From: an uncultured bacterium | GTDB lineage: Bacteria; Elusimicrobiota; Elusimicrobia; Elusimicrobiales; Elusimicrobiaceae | Direction: 5' to 3' | NCBI GenBank assembly: GCA_949291365.1 | Contig: CASEVJ010000010.1 | Location: 1-64,000, forward strand | DNA: 64,000 bases | In this document: piece after piece, positions 1 through 8,019 of the stretch | Numbering within the stretch: position 1 is the stretch's first letter | How the letters are laid out: each line of letters starts with the position of its first letter | Translations under genes and position numbers: made by a program | The notes under the pieces: model-generated | The model's database searches: none | Seen by the model: the letters and a program-made list of their open reading frames with translations, nothing else | What the model was told of the DNA's origin: nothing

Positions 1-40
1 AGATGCTTATGCTTAAAATAATCGATATTAGTTTGGTCAT
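1..40 (-). CDS. Possible start of a secreted protein, cut by window edge
   Basis: An ATG at 40 opens a reading frame that runs off the left edge. The thirteen visible codons read MTKLISIILSISI, which resembles the start of a signal peptide or membrane segment. There is no strong ribosome-binding site, only an A/G-rich stretch upstream. This is a tentative call because too little is visible. Confidence 0.25.
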   Translation of the reverse strand, partial: MTKLISIILSISI

Positions 41-103
41 AGGGTTCTCTTTACTTTAGGATCTCTTTAACTTTATTTTCGTTTTTTAAGGCATATAAAG
101 AAA

Positions 104-139
104 GGGCCAAAAGTCCTATTGGAAAGAGACTTTTGGCCC
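104..139 (-). terminator. Perfect 12-bp hairpin, terminator-like
   Basis: GGGCCAAAAGTC at 104-115 pairs with GACTTTTGGCCC at 128-139 around a 12-nt loop. Read on the minus strand it is followed by a T-rich run (TTTCTTTAT). No gene ends just upstream on that strand, so it may be an attenuator ahead of the possible gene at 40. Confidence 0.45.
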
Positions 140-280
140 TAAAAACATGATGATTAAAATGGATTAACAAAAAAATTTCCGTACCGATACCCCCGTTTAT
201 CCGGCGCTAACAGCGATAAACACATTGCTTTGCATTTCTGTACCATGTCTGGCACTCATCGCAAAACTATTTTATCTCCC

Positions 281-318
281 AAAAAAATTTGGGCCGCACC
301 AGCAAAGCCGTGCGGCCC
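281..318 (-). terminator. Rho-independent terminator of the flavin reductase gene
   Basis: A stem GGGCCGCAC/GTGCGGCCC (291-299 and 310-318) is followed on the minus strand by a T run (281-290). It lies about 100 nt beyond the stop codon at 418. Confidence 0.75.
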
Positions 319-417
319 GATTTGCCATAAAAACTAGAAACTGTTTCCCTCTGCTACATCCCCCCAAGCACTGGCCTGCCTCACTGTCAGATGCCGGCTG
401 CCGGAGGCAAATGCCTA

Positions 418-924
418 CTATTGGGTGATGTAAGAGGCGGTAATTTCCCCAAAATAAAAAGTATGGTAATCGCAGGGAACTTTGTCGTACCACTGTTCAC
501 GCGTTTGGGGCAATAACCCCTGCGACAGCATTTGGGTTTTGCAAAGCACTTTGCATTCGTATTGCAAAGCTTTGCACACAATCAGCGGCACAGAGACTGT
601 TTTGCCTGGGATTAAACTAAAATCGCATGCTTTTATTTTGTCTGTATCGCGGCCGGATTTAGTACCGCAAAAGGCCAGTTCTTTGCTCATATCTTCCTGC
701 GGGAGCGTGACGGTAAACTCCCCGTTTTTTTCCAACAGTTCATGGGTAAAGCGGTTGTGGCGCACCATGACGCCAAACACCGGCTTGCGCCAGGCCCAGC
801 CCAAATATCCCCAACCGATAGTCATGGTGTTGGTTTGTTCGCTGGCGCAGGTGGTTAAAAAGGCGCCCTGGCGCAAAATCTGCAGCACTTGGCGCGCCTG
901 CTCATCAAATTCCATTTCTTTCAT
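418..924 (-). CDS. Flavin reductase-like FMN-binding split-barrel protein
   Basis: This 168-residue protein resembles the flavin reductase-like family, whose members bind FMN in a split beta-barrel and reduce flavins or act as small oxidoreductases. The core is recognisable: a TTCASEQTN stretch near the start, an MTIGW segment and a central RHNRFTHELLEKN segment. I start at ATG 924 because AAGGAGG sits just upstream; an in-frame ATG at 963 has no such site. It stands alone between two terminators on the minus strand. The substrate cannot be told from sequence. Confidence 0.8.
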   Translation of the reverse strand: MKEMEFDEQARQVLQILRQGAFLTTCASEQTNTMTIGWGYLGWAWRKPVFGVMVRHNRFTHELLEKNGEFTVTLPQEDMSKELAFCGTKSGRDTDKIKACDFSLIPGKTVSVPLIVCKALQYECKVLCKTQMLSQGLLPQTREQWYDKVPCDYHTFYFGEITASYITQ

Positions 925-1007
925 GGACCCCTCCTTTTGGGCTATAGTAGCAAATTTTGGCATAAAAAGAGATATCTATGCCAATATTTGCCATGCCCCC
1001 TAAATGC

Positions 1008-1037
1008 AAAAACCGCCCGGCGATGCGAGCGGTTTTT
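1008..1037 (-). terminator. Terminator after trxB
   Basis: AAAAACCGC (1008-1016) pairs with GCGGTTTTT (1029-1037). It lies 18 nt past the trxB stop codon and ends in a T run on the minus strand. Confidence 0.75.
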
Positions 1038-1054
1038 GCGGCTGAAAAAACAAG

Positions 1055-1981
1055 TCAGCGGTGCAAATTCACATAAGCCGCCGCCGCAATACCGGCTTTG
1101 GCTCCGCTTCCGGCGGCCACAGCGGCTTGGCGGAACTCGCTTTCCGTGCAATCCCCGGCAGCGAACACGCCCTCTATATTGGTACGCTGGTGCGCGTCCA
1201 CTTTAACTAGGCCGCTTTCACTCATTTCCACCCCGCTGCCCTGCAGCCACGCCGTTTGCGGCACGGCGCCCACGGCTACAAAAATGCCAGAGCAAGGCAC
1301 TTCGGTTTTTTCCTGGGTTTGCACATTGCGCAGGACGGCGCCGGTTACAGTGTTTTGGCCCAGCACTTCGTCTACCACGCAGTTTAAGCGCATGGAAATA
1401 GCGGGTGTATTTTTCACTTTTTCCACCGTCACGGCATCTGCGCGGAACCCTTCGCGCCGGTGCACGAGCGTCACTTTAGGGCAAAACTGCGAAAGGAACA
1501 GCGCGTCCTCAAAAGCGGTATTTCCGCCGCCGACGACGATAACTTCTTTGCCTTTAAAGAAAAATCCGTCGCACGTGGCACAGGCCGACACACCATGTCC
1601 TTTCAGTGCCTCTTCCCCTTTCACGCCCAGCCAGCGCGCGCTGGCCCCGGCGGCAATAATGACGGCCGCGGCCTGATACTGTTCGCCGCCGGCCGTGGTC
1701 AGCGTAAACGGAGAGCGAACTCCTTCCAGTTTGACAATTTGGTCGCTGGTAATTTCCACCCCCAACCGTTTGCACTGTTTGTGCATATTGTCCATGAGTT
1801 CAAAACCGGGCACGGGATTTACAAACCCGGCATAATTTTCAATATCGTTCGTTTGCAGCAGCTGCCCGCCGGGCATAGCGCCGCCGGCAATAACCGTTTT
1901 CAGCCCGGCGCGCACCGCATAGATGGCGGCACTGCAGCCCGCAGGGCCAGCGCCAACGATAAGTAAATCTGTTTGCTTCAT
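1055..1981 (-). CDS. trxB: Thioredoxin reductase
   Basis: This 308-residue flavoenzyme passes electrons from NADPH to thioredoxin in the cytoplasm. The FAD-binding GAGPAG motif is at residues 10-15, the redox-active disulfide is CATC at 134-137, and a second nucleotide-binding glycine motif (GGGNTAFEDA) follows. A GDC motif near the C-terminus (AAGDCTE) completes the family pattern. Its ATG overlaps the TGA stop of maf as ATGA, so the two are probably translationally coupled. It is the last gene of a small minus-strand operon with maf and a membrane protein. Length and motifs are typical. Confidence 0.95.
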   Translation of the reverse strand: MKQTDLLIVGAGPAGCSAAIYAVRAGLKTVIAGGAMPGGQLLQTNDIENYAGFVNPVPGFELMDNMHKQCKRLGVEITSDQIVKLEGVRSPFTLTTAGGEQYQAAAVIIAAGASARWLGVKGEEALKGHGVSACATCDGFFFKGKEVIVVGGGNTAFEDALFLSQFCPKVTLVHRREGFRADAVTVEKVKNTPAISMRLNCVVDEVLGQNTVTGAVLRNVQTQEKTEVPCSGIFVAVGAVPQTAWLQGSGVEMSESGLVKVDAHQRTNIEGVFAAGDCTESEFRQAAVAAGSGAKAGIAAAAYVNLHR

Positions 1982-2532
1982 TTTTCAAACTCCTTGAGCA
2001 TTTGGGTAAACAATTCCACGGGGAACCCCACCACATTGCTGCGGCTGCCCCTTATTTTTTCTATAAATTGGTCATCTTTATCCTGAACAGCATAGGCGCC
2101 GGCCTTGTCCAGATGTTTGCCGGCCATTTCTTGAAGCTGGGACAAAGGCAGTTTACGCGCTTTGCAATAGGTCTTGGCCACGCCGCGCACACACTTTTTG
2201 CTTTGGGCGTGCACCAGTGTCATGCCGGTATACACGGTTTGCCAAGTGCCGTTTAGTTTGCGCAGAATGCGCAGGGCGTCCTTTTTGTCTTTCGGCTTGC
2301 CGATAACTTCCCCCCGGCAAAACACCAGCGTATCAGCACCGATGACCAGCGCACGCGGATATTTTTGCGCCGCTTCCAATGCCTTCTTGGCAGACAAATC
2401 CGCCACTTTCAGAAGCGGCCGCTTATAGGCAGTCTGCTCCGGCTTTACCGACGGACAAATCGTAAAATCATAGCCCAGCCCCTTCAGTATTTCTATACGG
2501 CGCGGGGAATGGGAAGCCAACACCAGTTTCAT
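1978..2532 (-). CDS. maf: Maf-family nucleotide pyrophosphatase
   Basis: This 184-residue protein belongs to the Maf/Ham1 superfamily, which hydrolyses non-canonical or modified nucleoside triphosphates (dTTP/UTP or modified forms in characterised members). The N-terminal signature LASHSPRR starts at residue 4, followed by the conserved GADTLV segment. I start at ATG 2532, where the signature begins two residues in, rather than at 2547. The start lies directly behind the stop of the small membrane protein gene, and the stop overlaps trxB. Confidence 0.92.
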   Translation of the reverse strand: MKLVLASHSPRRIEILKGLGYDFTICPSVKPEQTAYKRPLLKVADLSAKKALEAAQKYPRALVIGADTLVFCRGEVIGKPKDKKDALRILRKLNGTWQTVYTGMTLVHAQSKKCVRGVAKTYCKARKLPLSQLQEMAGKHLDKAGAYAVQDKDDQFIEKIRGSRSNVVGFPVELFTQMLKEFEK

Positions 2533-2533
2533 A

Positions 2534-2752
2534 CTATTTGCGCACAAACTTGGAAACGATAATATAGCCCAACACCAGCCCGATAGCCCCGCATATACTG
2601 ATATGCAAAGACAGCGGATGAATGCCTATCGGATAAACGCGGTTGAACATACCCGCCATTTGCGCCGGCAGCAGCGAGGCCAGCCACTCCAGCCCCAGGG
2701 CAATCAGCCCGGCCACCAACAGCGTCAAGACGGTAAACACAATTCCTCTCAT
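2534..2752 (-). CDS. Small membrane protein, DUF4321-like
   Basis: A 72-residue protein with two hydrophobic segments (about residues 5-30 and 48-68) and a basic C-terminus. A strong site (AAAGGAG) precedes the ATG at 2752. It is immediately upstream of maf. In Firmicutes the DUF4321 family also sits beside maf, and the size and topology fit, so I suggest that family, but no motif proves it. Function unknown. Confidence 0.6.
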   Translation of the reverse strand: MRGIVFTVLTLLVAGLIALGLEWLASLLPAQMAGMFNRVYPIGIHPLSLHISICGAIGLVLGYIIVSKFVRK

Positions 2753-2812
2753 ATTTTCTCCTTTCTTTTAATAGTAATATAAATTGGCCCCCGGGCGCAA
2801 AACCCGGCCCGA

Positions 2813-4060
2813 TTACTGCAGGGGAGCGGTGTCTTTTTTTACCGGAGCGGGAGCGGGAAAAAGGCCGTCTTCTTCGTCGGTCAAATCCCGCCGTAGGGCA
2901 TAAAACCCCCACCCGGCCAACAGCGCCGCCGCGCCCACCGCCAGCCACGGCCCGGGCAAATACAGCGGGGCCACATATTCCCCCAGCCACCCCGCCGCAA
3001 AAAACCCCAGCGAGGAGCCCATATTATAAAACACCATCAGCATCCCCAAATACCGCCCGCGCGTCTGCGCGGAGGCCATATTGGAGACCAGGGTCTGCTC
3101 CCCAGGGGCTACAATCAGCTCCCCCAGCGCCGCCAACAGCACCCCAAATGCAATAGGGGCAAAACTGCCAAAAAACCCCACCGACCCATACCCCACCGCA
3201 TACAGCGCACACCCCAACAGCATGGCCGACGTAAGACGCATACGCATCATTAGCCGTGTGGCGTGATACTGCAAAAACACCACCGCCAAGCCGTTAATGG
3301 TAAAAAACCAACCGATATAATTTTCCGGCATATGCAAATAGGTATTGCAATGCACCGAAAGCCCCACCACCAGCTGGGAATTGACCGCCGTAATCAGCAG
3401 TACATAGGCGCATATTTTCGCCAGCCGTTTGTCCCGCAAAGACACCAGCAAAGACACAAACTGTGGCCGGCGGCGCACACTGCGCGCGGGGGCCGCATCA
3501 TCGGCAATGATACGGTTTATATACCACACCCCCAACACAAAAGCCAGCGCCGTCAAATAAAACGCATAACTGTACGACCACCGCACCAAAAATCCGCCCG
3601 CCGCCGGCCCCAGCGCCCAGCCCAAATTGACCCCCACCCGGATAATGCCAAACGCTTCCACCCGCTGTTTGGGGGTAGTGTTGTCCGTTATCCAAGCATT
3701 GGAAACGGGCCGGAAAGTGGCCCCCAAAAACGTGGTAAGAAAATAAAACAAAAGCACCCAGCCAATAGGCGCTTTATATTCTATGCAGGCCGCCATAACA
3801 CACATAACCGCCACCTCCAGCGCAAGCCCCCACAGCATAATGCATTTGCGGCCCAGCGCGTCGGACAGTTCCCCCGCCAGCGCACTGGCAAAACTGCGGC
3901 TGAAGGCAGACAGCGCAATCACCAGCCCCGCCATAGCAGCAGAAAGCCCTTGCCGGCTGATTAAATAGACGGTAAAAAACGGCAAAGAAAGACCGTAGCC
4001 AAACAATAACAACCCATTGGCTACGGCTAATGAAATCATCGCGCGGCGCGTGCGGTTCAT
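2813..4060 (-). CDS. MFS transporter
   Basis: A 415-residue major facilitator superfamily permease with about twelve hydrophobic segments. The loop between helices 2 and 3 carries the MFS signature region as GELSDALGRKCIM. Drug or metabolite efflux is the usual role for this general type, but the substrate cannot be assigned. I start at ATG 4060 (MNRTRR), where the first helix follows at once; the upstream extension to 4192 is Arg/Cys-rich and unlike a transporter. There is no ribosome-binding site; a TACAAT hexamer at 4067-4072 lies six bases before the ATG, suggesting a leaderless mRNA. Confidence 0.88.
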   Translation of the reverse strand: MNRTRRAMISLAVANGLLLFGYGLSLPFFTVYLISRQGLSAAMAGLVIALSAFSRSFASALAGELSDALGRKCIMLWGLALEVAVMCVMAACIEYKAPIGWVLLFYFLTTFLGATFRPVSNAWITDNTTPKQRVEAFGIIRVGVNLGWALGPAAGGFLVRWSYSYAFYLTALAFVLGVWYINRIIADDAAPARSVRRRPQFVSLLVSLRDKRLAKICAYVLLITAVNSQLVVGLSVHCNTYLHMPENYIGWFFTINGLAVVFLQYHATRLMMRMRLTSAMLLGCALYAVGYGSVGFFGSFAPIAFGVLLAALGELIVAPGEQTLVSNMASAQTRGRYLGMLMVFYNMGSSLGFFAAGWLGEYVAPLYLPGPWLAVGAAALLAGWGFYALRRDLTDEEDGLFPAPAPVKKDTAPLQ

Positions 4061-4379
4061 GTATATATTGTAGTAAATTCCCCCGCGTGCGCGCTTCCCG
4101 CCGCCGCAGAGGCACCGGCGCGCCGCTTTGGCTGCGCAGGGGATATATGGGGGAAGCGCTTGACCGGCTAGCCCTGTCTGGCATGTATGCAAACACAGAA
4201 ACTAAAAATGTTTGCCGGCACGCCGCTATCCAAAGAAATTACTCTGCGCTAACACCAAACACAACGCTTCTCAAGGGGCCATGTTTCCTTTTCTATATAC
4301 TGGCGCTTGGGGCCCCCAGCGCAGAGAAAAAAACTTGCCGGATTTACATCCGGAACTATAGTAAAAGGTATATATAAAA
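4061..4379. other. Gene-free gap upstream of the MFS gene
   Basis: No convincing gene. It contains the MFS promoter at its left end, a short TTTGCCGG element near 4210 resembling repeats in other gaps, and a small hairpin (TTGCCGGATTTACATCCGG) near 4335. Confidence 0.5.
4067..4072 (-). promoter_or_regulatory. -10 hexamer, leaderless start of MFS gene
   Basis: TACAAT on the minus strand, followed by ATATAC and then the ATG. With the usual 6-7 nt from -10 to start of transcription, the mRNA would begin at or beside the start codon. Confidence 0.55.
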
Positions 4380-4408
4380 AATCCTGCCGGCTTAACACCG
4401 GCAGGATT
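4376..4408 (-). terminator. Terminator of the Cys-rich protein gene
   Basis: AATCCTGCCGG (4380-4390) pairs with CCGGCAGGATT (4398-4408), followed on the minus strand by a T run. It lies just past the stop at 4427. Confidence 0.8.
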
Positions 4409-4426
4409 GTATTAGCGCCAATATCC

Positions 4427-5512
4427 TTATCGGCAAGAATTCTGTGTTGTACCACAAGATTGCGTAGAAGGACACGTCCATTCATATTTTTCTCTTCGGC
4501 AAATCAGGACTCCAGCCAAACTATCGTAATAACCACTATAATTCGTCTGTACAGGGACAGCAAAAGAACAACGAAATTCTCCTTCAAATGTATCCCTATC
4601 AAACATATTATCGGCCATATCAGCACACGTTACAGCAGCTGCACTAGCGGCCTCATTCCTGTCGGAATAATTCGGGATAGAATATCCATCATGGTCACAC
4701 GCAGCTGCCCCAGATTCAGCAACAATATTAGATACAGAGCATGTACCTCCCTGATAATCAGGATAAGAATATTCATTTTCAGCATCATATAAGTGGCAGT
4801 TATATGCTTGTATATAAGATTGTTCCATCTCTCCATAAGCAGAGCAGGAGCGAACACACTGCGAGCCATTCCAAGAAACATTCTCTCCGGTGCAGCATTT
4901 TTGCTGATTAGGATTCTCTGTGCAGTCCTGCTCGGTAGATTCTTCCGTTCCGCAGGAGGCAAAGCCAAGTACTTTATAGGATTGGTTGTCGTCAGTTAGG
5001 CGGGTAACCCACTGCAAGCCCTGGCACTCGCTCGGAGCCGTGGGAATGGTATTGTTGCCCAGTACAAACCCGGAGATAGAGTTTCCATTGTAATCCGTAG
5101 TGGCTTCCCCAGATACTGACACTTGCCGCAAAGCCATTCTGTTGGCCTGCACACGCATAGAGGCCCCTATCATATTGCCAATTTGAGAGGTACCGCTGCC
5201 CACAAAAGAAGCGGGGCCGCTGCTATACAAGGTAGTCGTATTGAAATCCGTATTAGGCATATTCAGCGTGCCCTGCACTTCGGTTCTGTCCGCCTGATAA
5301 TTGCCGGCATTGTTGAAAGTGACCGTGCCGCCGGACTGCACCGTAACGGCCTGTGCAGAGATACCGCCTTTGCTGGTCAGGCCGCCGGAAATCTTCAGGT
5401 TTTCATAACGGCCCAAACGGGCGGGGTTGAACGAAACAGCGTCTATTGCTTCCGCTGCCGTCCACGTGGCGGCCAGAAAGACCGCCGCTACTAACAATAA
5501 GCATTTTTTCAT
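4427..5512 (-). CDS. Secreted Cys-rich protein of unknown function
   Basis: A 361-residue exported protein that I do not recognise. A signal peptide (MKKCLLLVAAVFLAATWTAA) is followed by about 150 residues rich in Gly, Ser, Thr and Asn in short beta-like repeats, then a C-terminal half with many cysteines, including CCTGENVSW, TCADMADNMF and closing CPSTQSC. The cysteines suggest disulfides, so an envelope or extracellular location. I start at ATG 5512, preceded by AAAGGGG, rather than 5557. The DNA of the C-terminal half is visibly more AT-rich than that of the N-terminal half, hinting at a domain of different origin. A surface adhesin-like role is only a guess. Confidence 0.75.
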   Translation of the reverse strand: MKKCLLLVAAVFLAATWTAAEAIDAVSFNPARLGRYENLKISGGLTSKGGISAQAVTVQSGGTVTFNNAGNYQADRTEVQGTLNMPNTDFNTTTLYSSGPASFVGSGTSQIGNMIGASMRVQANRMALRQVSVSGEATTDYNGNSISGFVLGNNTIPTAPSECQGLQWVTRLTDDNQSYKVLGFASCGTEESTEQDCTENPNQQKCCTGENVSWNGSQCVRSCSAYGEMEQSYIQAYNCHLYDAENEYSYPDYQGGTCSVSNIVAESGAAACDHDGYSIPNYSDRNEAASAAAVTCADMADNMFDRDTFEGEFRCSFAVPVQTNYSGYYDSLAGVLICRREKYEWTCPSTQSCGTTQNSCR

Positions 5513-5617
5513 AAAAGCCCCTTTACTGCTTGTATTTACACAAAAAAAATGTATCAAAAAAATAAATACGGGTCAAGACATTTTTGGCAAAAGCCCGTTT
5601 ATTTATTTTGTATATTA

Positions 5618-5623
5618 TATAGT
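5618..5623 (+). promoter_or_regulatory. -10 hexamer, leaderless start of DUF1189 gene
   Basis: TATAGT followed by ATAAAT and the ATG at 5630, with no ribosome-binding site between. Confidence 0.5.
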
Positions 5624-5629
5624 ATAAAT

Positions 5630-6373
5630 ATGATTCTCTTATTTTTCCAGTCCATTTTTTCATTTCGTTCATATCACCGCTTCAGCACGCTGGGGCCGTG
5701 GAAAACGGCCTTCTTTGTATTCTATATATGGCTGCTGGGGCTGCTGTGCTTTAATATCTGGTTTACGCTGCAGCTGCAGCAGCAGCTGCCCGCATTTTTA
5801 AAAACCGTCCCGGAGCTTTCCTTTGAAAAAGGCACGCTGACCGGGCCGGAGCAGGCCGTCACACTGGCTATCCCGCAGACGGGCATGTCCGTCGTGTTTG
5901 ACGCACACGCCCAGCGCACGCCCACCCGGGAAGATTTTATAAACCGCCAACTGCTGGCTTTTGTAACGCAAAACCGCATCTATACCGTTTCTTCTTTCGG
6001 GGTGCAATCCCAACAACTGCCGGCCAACTTTACCCTGCACATCACCCAAAGCTGGCTGCAGCAGAACATGGCTTCTATCCGCGGCGCATTACAAGGGGCG
6101 GGCTTTTTCGGCTCGGCACTAGCCATGGGTTTATTTCTGCTGTTCTCCTTTTTCCTGGCCGCCAGCTCCGTCTATTTATGGAGCGCGTGGAAACGCACCC
6201 TGCTGCCCCCGGGCACCGTGCTGCGCTGGGCGGCGTTTTTACAGGGGCCGGCGCTGGCGCTGTGGCTGGTAAACCTGCTGTGGGGCGTGCCGCTGTTTTT
6301 ATTTGGGTTGTTCATTTTGTATATGATTTACATACAGCAAATTTTTAATCTTATGCCCGAGAAAAAGAGGTAA
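5630..6373 (+). CDS. DUF1189-like membrane protein
   Basis: A 247-residue protein with one N-terminal transmembrane segment, a soluble middle of about 110 residues, and three or four C-terminal hydrophobic segments. The opening (FFQSIFSFRSYH) and this topology match my memory of the DUF1189 family, whose role is unknown. I choose ATG 5630 because the hydrophobic start follows directly and a -10-like hexamer lies six bases upstream; the upstream frame to 5549 covers the promoter. It is the first plus-strand gene and ends two bases before queD, so it likely shares that operon. Confidence 0.65.
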   Translation: MILLFFQSIFSFRSYHRFSTLGPWKTAFFVFYIWLLGLLCFNIWFTLQLQQQLPAFLKTVPELSFEKGTLTGPEQAVTLAIPQTGMSVVFDAHAQRTPTREDFINRQLLAFVTQNRIYTVSSFGVQSQQLPANFTLHITQSWLQQNMASIRGALQGAGFFGSALAMGLFLLFSFFLAASSVYLWSAWKRTLLPPGTVLRWAAFLQGPALALWLVNLLWGVPLFLFGLFILYMIYIQQIFNLMPEKKR

Positions 6374-6375
6374 CT

Positions 6376-6723
6376 ATGCTTTTAAAAATTATCCGCAAAT
6401 TCAGCTCCGCCCACCGCCTGCCGCACTATGACGGCCCCTGCCACCATTTGCACGGGCACACCTGGAAAGTGGTCTTTTTGATAGAAGGCCCCGTCCGGGC
6501 CGACGGCATGGTGGCGGATTTTAAACAATTAAAACCGCTGCTGGATGCCCAGCTGCCAGACCATTGCTATTTAAATGACTTGCTGGAAAATCCCACGGCG
6601 GAAAACCTGGCTCCGTATTTGTTTGACAAAGCCGCCGCCGCGCTAAAACCGCTGGGGCTGACGCTTAAAACGCTGGAACTGTGGGAAAACGAGAATGCCG
6701 CCGCCGTGTGGGAAGGCCAATAA
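6376..6723 (+). CDS. queD: 6-carboxy-tetrahydropterin synthase
   Basis: A 115-residue QueD/PTPS-family enzyme that converts dihydroneopterin triphosphate to 6-carboxytetrahydropterin for 7-deazaguanine (queuosine) synthesis. Zinc-binding histidines are H13, H26 and H28, and the catalytic cysteine C22 sits in the C-x3-H-G-H pattern typical of QueD. A conserved Glu lies near the C-terminus (LELWENE). GAGGT precedes the ATG. It opens the block queD-queE-folE, which draws on one GTP-derived pterin pool. A second, Cys-less family member lies at 8811. Confidence 0.93.
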   Translation: MLLKIIRKFSSAHRLPHYDGPCHHLHGHTWKVVFLIEGPVRADGMVADFKQLKPLLDAQLPDHCYLNDLLENPTAENLAPYLFDKAAAALKPLGLTLKTLELWENENAAAVWEGQ

Positions 6724-6750
6724 CCCGCCGCCGCGCCAAAACGCTATTTT

Positions 6751-7341
6751 ATGAACAACACGCTAAAGGTAAATGAAATTTTTTATTCCCTGCAGGGAGA
6801 AGGCCCGCATACCGGCATGGCGGCGGTATTTTTGCGCCTGGCCGGCTGCAGCATGAACTGCCCTTTCTGCGACACCCGCTACGCCTTTGCCCAAGGACAG
6901 GACATGACCTATGCAGAAATTATCAACAAGCTGGAGCAATACCCCTGCCGCAACGTCATTATCACCGGCGGGGAACCCACCGAGCAAGACTTTGCCCCGC
7001 TGGCGCGCCTGCTTAAACAGCGCGGATGGACGGTGCACATGGAAAGCAACGGGGCTCAAAACGCCGATGTATCTGATATAGATTTTTTGGTCATCTCCCC
7101 CAAAAAGCATGTCTGCCCAGACATGCTTGCCAAAGCCCACGCTATTAAAATTGTAGTCGGGCAGGATACCGATTTGGAAGAATTAAAAACGTATTTCCCG
7201 TATGCAAACGGCCGCACTGCCGTCTGCCTGCAGCCACAAAGCAACAAACAGGAGAACATAGATTTATGCGTAAAACTAATAAAACAAAATCCGTTTCTAA
7301 AGTTAAGTCTGCAAATGCACAAACTGGCACACATAAAATAA
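6751..7341 (+). CDS. queE: 7-carboxy-7-deazaguanine synthase
   Basis: A 196-residue radical SAM enzyme that ring-contracts 6-carboxytetrahydropterin to 7-carboxy-7-deazaguanine. The iron-sulfur cluster motif is C33-x3-C37-x2-C40, preceded by the family hallmark SLQGEG (13-18) and followed by an ITGGEP segment. The product would next need QueC, then QueF and Tgt to reach queuosine; none is in this window. There is no clear ribosome-binding site 27 nt after queD. Its 3' end overlaps folE by 76 nt in another frame. Confidence 0.93.
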   Translation: MNNTLKVNEIFYSLQGEGPHTGMAAVFLRLAGCSMNCPFCDTRYAFAQGQDMTYAEIINKLEQYPCRNVIITGGEPTEQDFAPLARLLKQRGWTVHMESNGAQNADVSDIDFLVISPKKHVCPDMLAKAHAIKIVVGQDTDLEELKTYFPYANGRTAVCLQPQSNKQENIDLCVKLIKQNPFLKLSLQMHKLAHIK

Positions 7342-7886
7342 CCCAGGAAAAAGTATTGCAAAACCTGCGGGAAATTTTAACCTATATTGGTGACGACCCC
7401 TCCCGCGAAGGCCTGCAGGAAACTCCCAAGCGCATTTTGCGCAGCTGGGACAAACTGTTCGGCGGATACAAAATGCGCCCGCAGGACGTGCTAAAAACAT
7501 TTACCGAAGGGTCTTGCGACGAAATGGTGGTGCTCAAAGACATTGAATTTTATTCCACCTGCGAACATCATTTGCAGCCGTTTTTCGGCTCTATCAGTAT
7601 TGGCTATCTGCCCAAAGGACGGGTGCTGGGCATTTCCAAGCTGGCGCGTTTGGTAGAAGTATTTGCCCGCCGCCTGCAGATACAGGAAAAACTGGTGGCC
7701 CAAATTGCCGACAGTTTAATGGAAACCCTAAAGCCGCACGGCGTAATGGTGGTGTGCAAAGCCAAACACATGTGCATCAGTTCGCGCGGCATTGAAAAGC
7801 ACAACGCCGTCATGGTCACCAGCGCCATACGCGGCGCATTTAAAAAAATGGAAGTGCGCAACGAATTTTTAGAGATGATAAAATAA
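7266..7886 (+). CDS. folE: GTP cyclohydrolase I
   Basis: A 206-residue type I GTP cyclohydrolase making 7,8-dihydroneopterin triphosphate, the branch-point compound for both queuosine (via QueD) and folate. Zinc ligands are seen in STCEHHLQPFFG and in a later MCISSRG segment, and SREGLQETPKRI is the N-terminal family block. A basic, low-complexity stretch of about 25 residues precedes the core. The ATG at 7266 lies 13 nt after AGGAG and within the end of queE, a 76-nt overlap. A TTG near the core is an alternative but would leave a short N-terminus. Confidence 0.93.
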   Translation: MRKTNKTKSVSKVKSANAQTGTHKITQEKVLQNLREILTYIGDDPSREGLQETPKRILRSWDKLFGGYKMRPQDVLKTFTEGSCDEMVVLKDIEFYSTCEHHLQPFFGSISIGYLPKGRVLGISKLARLVEVFARRLQIQEKLVAQIADSLMETLKPHGVMVVCKAKHMCISSRGIEKHNAVMVTSAIRGAFKKMEVRNEFLEMIK

Positions 7887-8019
7887 CCCACAGCCGGCAC
7901 CTGCACAGAAATATTAGGCCGCCGCTGCACGCACATTGCCCCGGCACACTGCCGCCGCGGCCCGGAAAGCGGGCCGCTAGCCACGGGCCCGGCGCCGCCC
8001 CAAACAGCGCCCATACATT
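7887..8019. other. GC-rich spacer between folE and folP
   Basis: 133 nt, very rich in G and C, with a local inverted repeat (GCCCGGAAAGCGGGC). No gene, clear terminator or ribosome-binding site is visible. Confidence 0.4.

Larger units (their letters stand above)
41..417. other. Gene-free gap with two hairpins
   Basis: This AT-rich stretch holds no convincing gene. It contains a perfect 12-bp inverted repeat (104-139), an imperfect inverted repeat around 197-223 (GTTTAT...ATAAAC enclosing CGCT...AGCG), and the terminator of the flavin reductase gene (281-318). Confidence 0.6.

Noticed and set aside
3263-3964. 233-codon plus-strand frame within the MFS gene
   Set aside because: It is antisense to a clear transporter and rich in His, Arg and Gln as expected for a mirror frame.
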